Source: Theocolax elegans (lineage: Eukaryota > Arthropoda > Insecta > Hymenoptera > Cerocephalidae). Taken from it: a DNA stretch of 64,000 nt. Both the position numbers and the translations under genes were made by a program. Positions 15,146 through 25,650 of this stretch are shown piece after piece. Location: NCBI GenBank assembly GCA_026168455.1, contig CM047431.1, positions 46,007,466 to 46,071,465 of the forward strand, given 5' to 3'. How positions within the stretch are numbered: position 1 is the stretch's first letter; each line of letters starts with the position of its first letter. The notes beneath the pieces are model-generated. The model was not told the DNA's origin. It did no database searches and saw nothing but the letters and a program-made list of their open reading frames with translations.

Positions 15146-15588
15146 ACCACCCGAAAATTTGCGAGCAGAAGTGGCGCTGCCGTCAGATAGACTGAGTTGA
15201 TATTCGACAAAAATTTTGGACAATTAAAAAAAAATAGAGTTTTTACTACACAAAATCAAAGTTAAGCGCCATAGCTATTGATGTAATGATTAATTACACA
15301 TTACTTACCTGATCGAAAAGTCAGTATTTTCGACGAAAAGTGATAAGTACGAAGTGACTTCGATATGTGTTCTTAGAATTGATTCGTACTTCTCGCTATT
15401 CGTCGAAAATACTGACTTTTCGATCAGCTAAGCAATATGTAATTAATCATTACATCAATAGCTATGGCGCTCAACTCTGATTTTGTGTGGTAAAAACTCT
15501 ATTTCCTTTAAATGTTCATAATTATTGTCGAATATGAACTCAGCTTATCTGACGGCAGCGCCACTTTTGCTCGCAAAATTCGGGTGTT
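15146..15588. repeat. long foldback element
   Basis: Arms of about 200 bases are inverted copies. The outer end reads ACCCGAA..TTGCGAGC on both arms and each arm contains GGCGCTGCCGTC. The inner arms flank a short loop and include GACTTTTCGATCAG and its complement. Two near-identical antiparallel open frames are a by-product of the palindrome. Confidence 0.85.
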
Positions 15589-16936
15589 GGATTTGGCCAT
15601 ATAAAATATTTGTACAAACAAACATTTATATAATGTTCATAGTCTTGTATACAAATAACATCATTATAAGTATTAAGTAACATCATCTTTTAACAAAAGT
15701 AAAAGAATGGGCGAGTTTGATACATTCCAAATAATCATTGATGTCAAGCAGATTGAAGAGCAGTATTTAAATTGAGGACGCTATTAATACTACGTAAGGT
15801 GAAAAAAGAAAAAAATTGTTAAGTACTGAAAATATCGAACATCACTGTACATTTACGCTACTACATGTTTGTTATAAAATAAGTAATTAGGCATTAAACA
15901 CGCTTGTAAAATAAGCATAATAAACTTGAATCTCAGATGTGCTAGTAAAAAATGTGTAATTTTTAAAGTGAATCGCGATTTGATGACTTATTTTCTTATT
16001 TTATGCATCTCAAACTTATTATTTTTTACAATATTTTAAACCCTCTTTATATGTGCGAATATTCACGTGATTATTATTATTTTGCTTCGAAAAAGGGGTC
16101 ACGTAGCCTAGAGGAATAATTAGTTATACCATTATAACAATTATCTAAATTGCTTGGAATGAGAAGGATAAGCGACACGATTGTCAAATAAACTTGTTAA
16201 TAATTGAACATTTAAAGTGGTATATATTTAAAATAACTCTAAAATAACATCAACGTGGTATTTTTTTTACTAATCTTTATACATAAAAGAAAAGAGTAAA
16301 TGACGAATTGGCAGTAGTAGATGTAACGTAAATACCTTTTCGTTCACTCCGCTCAATTTTTAAAGTTCTGTGGATTTACAGCGTACACGTATATTATTAT
16401 TAATTACGAGGTAGGTTATATCTTTCTTTGTGAACGAATAAATGGTATAGAGTTTCTACATTGAAAATACGTATATACACTACGTGTAATCTCTTTTAAT
16501 CGCTTTAAAATATCGATTACAATAAAGTCCGTTTGAATCTCTGTTCGCGATTAAAATAAAAACCCGATACCGAACTCACCGTTGTTCGTGACTAACGAAA
16601 TTTAAAATAAAATGTTTTTCGTCCGTTGTAAAATGTGTTTAGAATAAATAAATTATGCAACGTAGTTGTTACACTGAGGTGGATATTTGAAGGAAAGTCC
16701 TATATTCGAACAAATATACTTAACAAGATTAATTGTCACAAATATTTTACTTCTATCAGTGCAATAACGAGCAATATCAAAATATAAGAATAAGCGTAAA
16801 AATATAAATTGAGCATCAGGAACCGTTTTTATGTATTTACGAAGGTTTTATAAAATTCATGATTAACCTAGAGGCTGACACTTCAAGATACGCCTATATC
16901 TCATGATGTATACGAAAATAAATTATTCATTATCAG
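15589..16936. other. intronic stretch, nothing recognised
   Basis: AT-rich DNA without a credible frame or repeat. Confidence 0.5.
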
Positions 16937-17963
16937 GAGAGCATCAGGCCTTCGGAAAACGGATCTTCACCAAATTCTAGGATGTGTTTACTACTATACA
17001 AATATGAAGAAACCCAAAATTATAGATACCAATGCCTCTTTTTCGCGGAATCTATAAGCAAATAACAAAAATTCCACAAAAAAAGGGTTAAACTTCGGTT
17101 GCTTATAACTCTAAAACAAATAGAGATATGCTCTCAAACTTCAGTTCAAAAGAAAGCTGAGATGAATCTGATCAAAAGTTAGGGAAGAAAGAAGAGTAAT
17201 AAAGATAGTTTAGCCTATAATTCAATAAATACTATACTAAAAGTGTATACTAAAGATAGATAATTTTAGTCATTTTCGTTATTTTTTTTATAAATTTTCA
17301 TTTAAATCAAATTTTTTGATTGTGTTGTAATGAAAAACAAAAAATGCAGCGTTAAAGTATAGCAACCAATGTAGCTTTTGTTAACGAACAGAAGAATTAA
17401 AAAGAATTATTTATTATGAAAAAATTAATTAGAAAACGAAAATAATAATTTTTTTGCATTTTTTACCTTTAAAAAAGTATTTATACCTTTTTTTCTTAAT
17501 TTGATAGGTCAATTTGCCGACGGCATTTGAAAGAAGGTATTTAAAACTATGTAAGACAAAATCGACATTATGGTAAGATATGATGCATGCCATAAATAAT
17601 AACTAAGAAAATCGAAAAAAGTGTATCCGTTTAAGTCTTAATGGGTTAAATGCATTGATTTTTAGGCGAAACTATCTTTTTATTCTTCTTTCTTCCGTAA
17701 CTTTTGACCAAATTAAGATATTCGAGCTTTTTTTCAAATCAAATCTTCTCGATATCAGCTTTCTAGAGAGTATATTTTTATTTATTTTAGAGTTATACGC
17801 GACCAAAGTCAAACATTATGTTTGTGGAATTGTTTCTTATTTACTTATAAATTCCGTAAAAAGGGGCATTGGCATCTGTAACTTCCGGTTTTCTTCATAT
17901 TTTATAGTAGAAATCACATCCTAGAGTTTGGTAAGGATCTGTTTCTCGAAGATCTGATGGTCT
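16937..17963. mobile_element. second, longer copy of the inverted-repeat family at 13978-14637
   Basis: Terminal arms of about 300 bases (starting GAGCATCAGGCCTTCGG; inverted end at about 17930-17963) share the AAACGGATC..CACCAAA block with the copy at 13978. The centre of about 400 bases differs, so this may be a less deleted relative. No transposase frame is visible. Confidence 0.65.
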
Positions 17964-17985
17964 TCTTCTAATACATGCTTGAATT

Positions 17986-18483
17986 ATAAAAGTTGATAGA
18001 AAAATCTTAGAATTTACTATGTAATATAGTCTTCAAAAGATTGCAAACGCATAGTATAAACTTCGACGGGGTATCGCTAGGTGGCGTCGCATCGATTGGG
18101 GAAACTCGCAAACGCAGATATGTCAGATCGATTCATATATACAATCCCGATTTAGTACATTTTTCAGTATACCTATACAAAATTGTGTAGCTTATGGTTT
18201 ATTTATCTATAAACGAGTGACCCGTTTCTTCGGAATACACGAATTATAGTATGGTTTATTATAGATAAATAAACCATAAGCTACACAATTTTGTATAGGT
18301 ATACTGAAAAATGTACTAAATCGGAATTGTATATACGAATCGATCTGACATCTGCATTTGCGAGTTTCCCCAATCGATGCGACGCCACCTAGTGATACCC
18401 CGTCGAAGTTTATACTATGCGTTTAAAAACTTTTTAAGACTATATTACATAGTAAATTCTAAGATTTTTCTATCAACTTTTAT
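17986..18483. repeat. large foldback element with duplicated loop sequence
   Basis: Arms 17986-18211 and 18260-18483 are inverted copies with a few mismatches, including AGGTGGCGTCGCATCGATTG and its complement. The 48-base loop contains AAACGAGTGACCCGTTTC, and nearly the same 30 bases reappear directly after the right arm (18486-18515). Target duplication or a tandem partial copy could explain this. Confidence 0.85.
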
Positions 18484-18928
18484 TAAACGAGTGACCCATT
18501 TCTTCGGAATACGCGTGCACAACACGCGCACGTTGACTGGAAAAGCACACATTCTCGATGAAATAAATATGAGTGCTATTTTACTCGACTGGTTACCTTA
18601 CGAATCAGTAGCTGACTAGGTACGTGAGGCTTTCTTATCATGGTCTGATTGATAGCTTACTTATTTGGCTTCTTCAAGAAGTAAGATCGACTGTAACTGT
18701 AACTAACTTCTATCGAACCCCGAAACCTCAAACTCAAAGATGTAACGCAAAAATAACAATAATAATATCTAATGAGTAATGCTAAAATGAAACGTAACCT
18801 TCTGAATGTTGAAAAATACTTATTATGAAAAATAATAATTACGAGCCGTTAGCTAAATGGCAAATTCAAGCAAGATTTATCCTGTAATGCAATATATATA
18901 TTAGTGCAATCTATACATATGTACGATA

Positions 18929-19609
18929 TATCGTCGGCTGAGTGGAAGAACAGTCTATCTCAGAACTTGCTTGGAAAGCGCCCTATCTCGCGATCTGCTT
19001 GGAAAACGCCCTATCTCGGAACTTGCTTGAAAAACGCCCTATCTCGGAACTTGCTTGGAAAACGCCCTATCTCGCGCCTCGGTTGAAGAACGCCCTATCT
19101 CAAATGAAATTTTTCACTTTCAAATTTTGTAGTGGCACCTGCACTGCGCAACTTAAAAATACGGTCTTTCTAATTAAAATAAATTAATTAGTAAAGTGTT
19201 TAAAATTCGGAAAAAAATTGTTTAGGCATCATCGGGACTCCTCAGAGAAAGAGAGACTTCTCTGACTTTATCTGTCTATCAGCGGCGATGTATCGAGTAC
19301 TTATTACATCAGCCGACCTGTGTGCAATTTAAATAATGTTTTAAGTTAATAAAAATTAAAAAAAAAGTTGAGAGAACGGAGATTTTTAAGCTTAGAATTT
19401 TTAAGTTGCGCAGTGGTGCCACTACAAAATTTGAAAGTGAAAAATTTCATTTGAGATAGGGCGCGAGATAGGGCGTTTTCCAAGCGAGTTCCGAGATAGG
19501 GCGTTTTTCAAGCAAGTTCCGAGATAGGGCGTTTTCCAAGCAGATCGCGAGATAGGACGTTTTCCAAGCAAGTTCCGAGATAGACTGTTCTTCCACTCAG
19601 CCGACGATA
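18929..19609. mobile_element. 681-bp inverted-repeat element with tandem repeats inside its termini
   Basis: Both ends are TATCGTCGGCTGAGTGG, followed inward by four to six tandem units of about 28-30 bases of the GCTTGGAAAACGCCCTATCT type, then a common block ending near GTAGTGGCACC. The direct repeat TACGATA flanks it on both sides (18922-18928 and 19610-19616), giving a 7-bp (or 8-bp with overlap) target duplication. No transposase is present. A half copy lies at 8793-9228. The superfamily is uncertain, perhaps hAT- or Mutator-like by duplication size. Confidence 0.85.
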
Positions 19610-20379
19610 TACGATATTGTTTTTATTACTTCGTTAATTATATTTTCTATATCAATACAAATTATAATTATCCTTCTGTAAACTGAACGCTCCGAAATAT
19701 TTCACATAAATATTTATCTGCAGACGTGACAAAAAAATGTTAAAAACTCTTGTAAAATTATCACTTTGAATCTTAAAAAGTGTATTATTCAATTCGTACA
19801 TAAAAATAGTCAATTTATGGTAAAAAGAGCAATTTCATTCTGCTATAGCCAAAATTTCCAGAATCTTACTTCTAAACGTGGTAGTCTCTCGTTTAATAAT
19901 CTCGAGTTACCCCAAATCGTTTGTAAATCAATATCGTTATTAGCATTTTATCACAAAACAAAGACGATTAAAACTATCTAGATTTTATTTAGATTGTAAA
20001 TAGAATAATTACACGGTAAACGGTAAGATCGTTCTACACAAAAAATAAATTCTATGACCTTTCAAGGTTATCATCCATTCTTCCCTATTTATACTTGGAT
20101 CGTACGTAAAAATAGGATAGCATTAAATTTCAATCGAGCGTATAGATATATTTTGGATGGATTGAAAAATTCCTGATAAGAAAATAGTATATTTATATAT
20201 ACACATATATATGTACACAGTGCAAATTTCATTCCCATTACACCGAGTAAGCTTCGAATAATGGCGCAATGAAAAATTTCGTCGAGTGTTTAAGAACGTT
20301 TAGTACATTCGAATTTCGAAATTGAACTTTTTTTTTATTATATATAAAAAAATGATAATCCACCTCGTTTTCTCGTCTT
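19610..20379. other. intronic stretch, nothing recognised
   Basis: AT-rich. A 71-codon open frame at 19766 has no splice or start support and is not called. Confidence 0.5.
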
Positions 20380-20383
20380 TTAA

Positions 20384-20740
20384 GATGGATTACCGACTGA
20401 GCAAAAAAAGTATTTATTACATTTACTTTATTCTATGTAAACCCCGAGTACAAAAGTACTAGATAATTAGATAATAAGTCTACGAAGTTTCAGGCCAATA
20501 TAGAACAAAGATACCTTAAAATTGTGCACTGAAAAATCGCGGAAAATTGTTAGGGTGTCCTTATTATATTGACTTGGAACTTTGAAGAATAACTTATTAT
20601 TTAATTATCTAGTGCATTTTCGTATTCGGATATAAATAAAATATATATTAAAATACGTATAATTTTATGCGTATTATTTTTAAAAAAGTAATAATTATCT
20701 TATTTTGCTCGGTCGGTAACCCGCCGGGTATGCCAGTCCC
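20384..20740. mobile_element. TTAA-flanked MITE, family 2, copy 1
   Basis: TTAA lies at 20380-20383 and 20741-20744. The ends GATGGATTACCGACTGAGC and (inverted) GGTCGGTAACCCGCCGGG pair imperfectly. The homologous copy at 36232-36616 shares the order ACTAGATAA..AATAAGTC and CGGTCGGTAACCC. TTAA duplication is typical of piggyBac-like elements. Confidence 0.75.
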
Positions 20741-20744
20741 TTAA

Positions 20745-22096
20745 ATAAATTTAACAACTCGGACATTTCACTGTTTGTAAATTCGAAGAAAATGTATTGT
20801 TCGTGTATCTAATATATAGCACCGCGCATTTGTATTCCAAGTGTGTTAAAATATTAAAAGTAGATAAATATATTCAATTTAGGGTTATATATATGTAATG
20901 TAAACGGCAGTAAAAACAAGGTGCATTATGGTTAAACTTACAAATTCTTTGTGATTCTAGGGCACACACATTTTACTTTCTCTTCTTCTACTTCTTCTTC
21001 ATCTTCTTCTTTGTCATTAAAGAATTTTGTGTCTTTTATTATCGTCTTTACTTAATAAAACGGCTTTCCATGAATAACAAGTACCATTTTTATTGTACCA
21101 TTGCGCGGAATAGCCTGAATACATTTCCTCGTGTATACTCGGTGCAGAAAAGAGAGAAACCGTGGAGAGAGACAATTATTTATAAACCGCAGTGGTTTTT
21201 TTTTCACAACGGAAATTTACCGTATATTTGATTAATACACGGAAATAATTTTCTTGTAAGAATTACCGTACTTTCCTAATAAATATATGCCAGAGGTTTA
21301 ACGTGCAATAATGGTAATTGTCATTACCCGATTTTTCTGGTTACGCGTACACAAATCCGACGATCAATTACTTATTGTTCTTTTTTCTGTCGGTTGGTAG
21401 AAGATCGACGCAAAAATTTTTTCAATGTTCACCAATCATGATAATTGTCCTGTAAATATGGCGAATCGTATCTGACCGGAAAATATGGAAAAACGTGTAA
21501 TAGGATTTTTAGAAAAGGGGAAATGCTAAGTGGGCGTTTTAAAATAAAAGGGTCGCCTCTCTAAAAGTGGAAGTACCGTTGTTGTTGTTTTTGTTGTTGT
21601 TACCGTTTTTTTCTTTTTTTAAACGAAATATAAAGAGGAAACCGAAAAAGAAAAAGGAAATCAAAACTTCCGGAGCTTAATTTGCAAATGGAAGAAAGTC
21701 TCGTTGCGCAGCGAAAATAATGCACCCAACGGAGAATGAGAGGAAAATACAGTGGTATAAGCTCATACCTCCCCCTCCCTACGTTTTTTTAATACAACGT
21801 TGCAGTGTTGAAGAGACGCGTATATATACGTAAACGTTAACGAGTAGGCGTGTGTAATAGCCGCACCTTCTATATAGATTACTTTGTACTCTTTGACGTA
21901 CATGTAATATATACGACAAATTCTTTGTGATGCGATACTTCCACTTTTTCTTTTTTTTTTCTTACTTTCGGTTCAACATGCAATTTACATTGATGAACGC
22001 GTTTACTACTTTACCGATTGAGTTAAGGGTAAACCGAGAAAAATTCATTAACGTAATGTAATAATCAAAATTTACCAAACGAAAAAGCAATTTTAA
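20745..22096. other. intronic stretch
   Basis: Unique-looking AT-rich DNA with a CTTCTT-rich run near 20985-21015 and purine-rich patches near 21620-21720. No gene recognised. Confidence 0.5.
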
Positions 22097-22100
22097 TTAA

Positions 22101-22481
22101 GGGGATGTTGGACTCAGAAAATGGTTATTTTTAATATTTTTTGTAAACAAAAGAATACATTTTTTAAAATAGCCTGAACGCCATGCCCTTAGACATGTTT
22201 TAAATGGTATACTCAAATTTTTTCAAATTTTTAAATTTGTAATTTAACTCTGATTTTTGCGTTGAAAATTCATGTCTTTTTAGACCAATAATTACTGACC
22301 GAAAATTGTTTATTCAATTATTATTAACAAATTTTTTTTTCTGAATAAATAAAAACATCATGCCCTCATTTTGGTTTAAAACTACCCATATAAATTTTTT
22401 TAGATTTTTAATTCATTATTTCCAAGATAATTCTTATATGTTAAAAGGTGTAGATCCCCGTAATTTGGGTCCGACATCCCG
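22101..22481. mobile_element. TTAA-flanked MITE, family 1, copy 1
   Basis: The ends GGGGATGTTGGACTCAG and (inverted) GGGTCCGACATCCCG form inverted repeats of about 15 bases. TTAA lies at 22097-22100 and 22482-22485. It contains the family landmarks CATGCCCTYA (twice) and AAAGGTGTAGATCCC near the right end. Non-coding. Other copies are at 50154-50532, 57354-57730 and, split, at about 24290-24408 plus 36168-36227. Confidence 0.85.
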
Positions 22482-22485
22482 TTAA

Positions 22486-24023
22486 ATATCATTGCCTTTC
22501 GTCTATGGGTATCACTTTCGTTGAATTTTATACAAAAATATCAATATATTCGAAAATTGCTGCGGATGGATATTTGACTATTAAAGCAGTGATAGAAAAG
22601 TAACGGTCGAATTTCTTTCTTAGCCATATTTTTGAGTGCACTGTTACATTTGTATGAAATTTAGTATACATGGTGACAGACAACATATTGAAATGTAGTG
22701 CAGTGATGTTTCATTTTTTCATAATTTACTATGATTATTTAGCTAGAATAGATTTTTGGTCTCAATTAACTCAGTCGGTATAACAATTCAGTACATGGGA
22801 TCCCTTTAAAATTAAGTTTACAAGTTGATTAATTATTCAACTTTTATAATTCCATTAATTAATGTTGCCTTTATTGAATTATATCAATTTCCACATAATA
22901 TTTTATGTCGGTAAGGTAGGAAGGGTAAAAATTGATTACGTCATTCCCTTAAATAGAATACAATTTTTGGGGTCTAATTTAGAACACTCATGAAACATCC
23001 TCGTTTGTCGATTGCAATATACGGCATCCAAAAGTTGGGAAAAATTACGAGCAAAAGAAAGTTAGAAGAATCATGTAAAATAACTCGAGTTGTGCGTTTT
23101 TAAAAAAGAAGATGAAAAAGCGAAAAGAAACATTGTTTTAGATTTATGTAAAGTTTCGTAAATTACGAAGAAATGTGTAGTAAACGCACATATATACATA
23201 TATACACGTATACGAACATACATTTTAATTGTCAACAAATTAACATTTTTATTCCTAATAAATCCGAGTTAATGGCCAAGTTTAAACGTTTGTTTTTTTT
23301 TATCAAAACGTTCATCTCTTTAATACCAGTTGTGTGCGCATGTGAGTGTGTGTACGTGTACATGAACGTGAAAGAAGTTATTGGTGTTTACATAAACTCA
23401 ACTTTTCATTCGTTATTTTTGAAGTGTGATTTATGTAGTGTCATCTAACTTATACCAACCACTTTAGGACACTGTCTTGTTTTTCGCTCTTTTCATAACT
23501 TTTGCGCTTGCTCACCGAGAGAGTTCCCCCTGCGGATACTTTCTTTGTTAGCTAAAAGTTTTACCTTTCGTAAACCCTTTAAAATTGCTCCGAAAAAAAA
23601 AAATAAAAGAGAGTGGGAAAGGAAAAATAAACACTTAATACCGTAGAGTGTCGTTTATACTTTCCTAAGTTTATAAGATTCTTCGACAACTTTCCCGACG
23701 ATACTTACGGATGACCGCTAATTAACTTGTTCATTTCCCTCTCTCCGTCTTTTTTTGTGTCACTTTTTACTTATTTATTTACATTTTATATAAACCGTTC
23801 GTGTTTCATTGCAAGGAAGTCAAAATGGTATTTTTCTCATCGACGCGAGCGGTGACATTTGGAAATTAAATTTCTTTTATTCAAAGTAGGTTAATCCGAA
23901 AAGGAGAAAAATGCCAATGTTTCTGATTTTCCGTCATTTTTTTGTTAATATCGATAAAACGTAACGTGCATATGGTGCGAATCCACGCTGTTATACCGCG
24001 AGACCGAAAGACTGTTATGTATA
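22486..24023. other. intronic stretch with one MITE end
   Basis: Mostly unrecognised. At 22900-22948 the sequence GGTAAGGTAGGAAGGGTAAA followed by TTAA (22949-22952) matches the right end of TTAA MITE family 3, but I could not find its left end. The remainder holds no supported gene. Confidence 0.45.
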
Positions 24024-24289
24024 GGACATTCCATACGTCAAGTGGTCCGATCTAAATTTTAAAATGCACCAAATTTTAGGTATACACTGGTAATGTTTTT
24101 TAGAAAACAGAAATAAATTTTTAGATACTAGAAAATTTGTTGCAAATTATGTCTAGAATTTATTCTTCTGGGTTAGAATTTCTAAACTCAAGATCAATGT
24201 CTCAAACTATATGTCGATATTTCACTTGAAAATTGCAATTGATTTTGTCATCAAAAATTACAAAAGAAAGCTTGAAGCAATACCCTTTA

Positions 24290-24408
24290 AACGGCCTGTT
24301 TATTGAATTATTTTAACAAATTTATTTTTTCTGGAAAAATCAAAACGTCATGCCCTTGCTTTTGTTTTAAACTACATATATGAATTTTCTCAAAAATTTA
24401 ATTCAATA
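24290..24408. mobile_element. TTAA MITE family 1, copy 4, left fragment
   Basis: Matches the second half of family 1 (ATTGAATTATTTTAACAAAT, CATGCCCTTGC) and stops at 24408. The sequence resumes at 36168-36227 with the family's right end (GAAAGGTGTAGATCCC, then TTAA). The intervening 11.7 kb is inserted DNA. The first half of this copy appears to be missing. Confidence 0.7.
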
Positions 24409-25650
24409 CTAGCTAAAATCCTCACTCGCTCACGCTCGCTCGCTGAAAAATCATTATCTAATAGATAATATTAAATTAAACTAAAAAATATTTTATTATT
24501 TAACTACATTCAATTATTATTTATTAAATTGTACCCATATAGATTTATTATCATATGTATAATAATTAATGAATTTATTATTATTACACGATGAATTAAA
24601 ATGATAATATTAAAAAAATAGAAATTATCTATAAAAATAATAATTTTTGTATGAAATAGAGTTTAATTATTATTGCAATAGCACTTTTCATGAAGGAATT
24701 ATTATTGATTTTTTATTGTCTTGTGATATGTATACATCCTTTGCAAATAATTTATTTATTTATTTAGCAGTACTTATTAATTTGTGTGTTATTGGTAATT
24801 TGGTAATAGCACTTTTTATACACTTAGTAAAATATTATAAACTATATTACAAAAAATCTATATAAAATAATCTATATTAAAAATTACTATATTGTATAGG
24901 AAAAGTGTGACATCTCAGCAATATAATAATTTTTGCTATGTTATATAGTAAAATTTAGATATACTATCTTTTAATATCCAATATCGTAATTTTTGATATT
25001 CAATATAGTAATTTTTATTATATAAGTCAGCAAATTTTATTATTCAATCTGGTATTTTTTAAATGCGAATGTAAGGAAGTAAAAATGAATTATATTTTGT
25101 CTTTAATTAATTCGAAATAGAATGTATATATTGGGGGAATTCCATTTGTCAATTGAGTACTACAGAAGCATTTAATATTTGGAGATTTAATTATATACTA
25201 TTCTTACGCAGTTGATCGCAATTTTTATTCACTCGCATATATTTATTCATTACACTTATTAGTCACTAACTTAAATATTGTTTCAATCGCTATCATTGAA
25301 ATACGCTGAACGGAAGATACATTTTCGCATAATAACTAAATATTTTTTTTTTTTTTTTTTTTTTTAGAAGGGACGTGGAGGGGAAATCTTCTAAAAGACA
25401 CCCTCTAGATGGATTGAGGGTAGTGTCGGATTCACAGATGTGCCTACCGACTAAAACCCCTCCACGTAGGTTGCCAACCCGAAGGTTATAAACCATGAAA
25501 GAAGAGAAGATGGTGGGCCGACTGCAGAAGGTCGACCACTCGCGCTAAAAAGCGAAACAAGAAGAAGAAGATGAAGAGTTTTTTGAACCAGTTGGGGTGG
25601 TAGAATGAAAAGAAGCGACCAAGAAGGTAGGGGGAGTGATGAGTGTTAGT

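Noticed and set aside
15301..15430. Possible hammerhead core around the ATCAG/CTGAT and GAAAA words
   Set aside because: No CUGANGA..GAAA order with compatible stems; the resemblance comes from the palindrome only.
18377..18619. 80-codon frame starting MRRHLV
   Set aside because: It starts inside the right arm of a foldback element and runs into unrelated flank; no evidence of expression or splicing.
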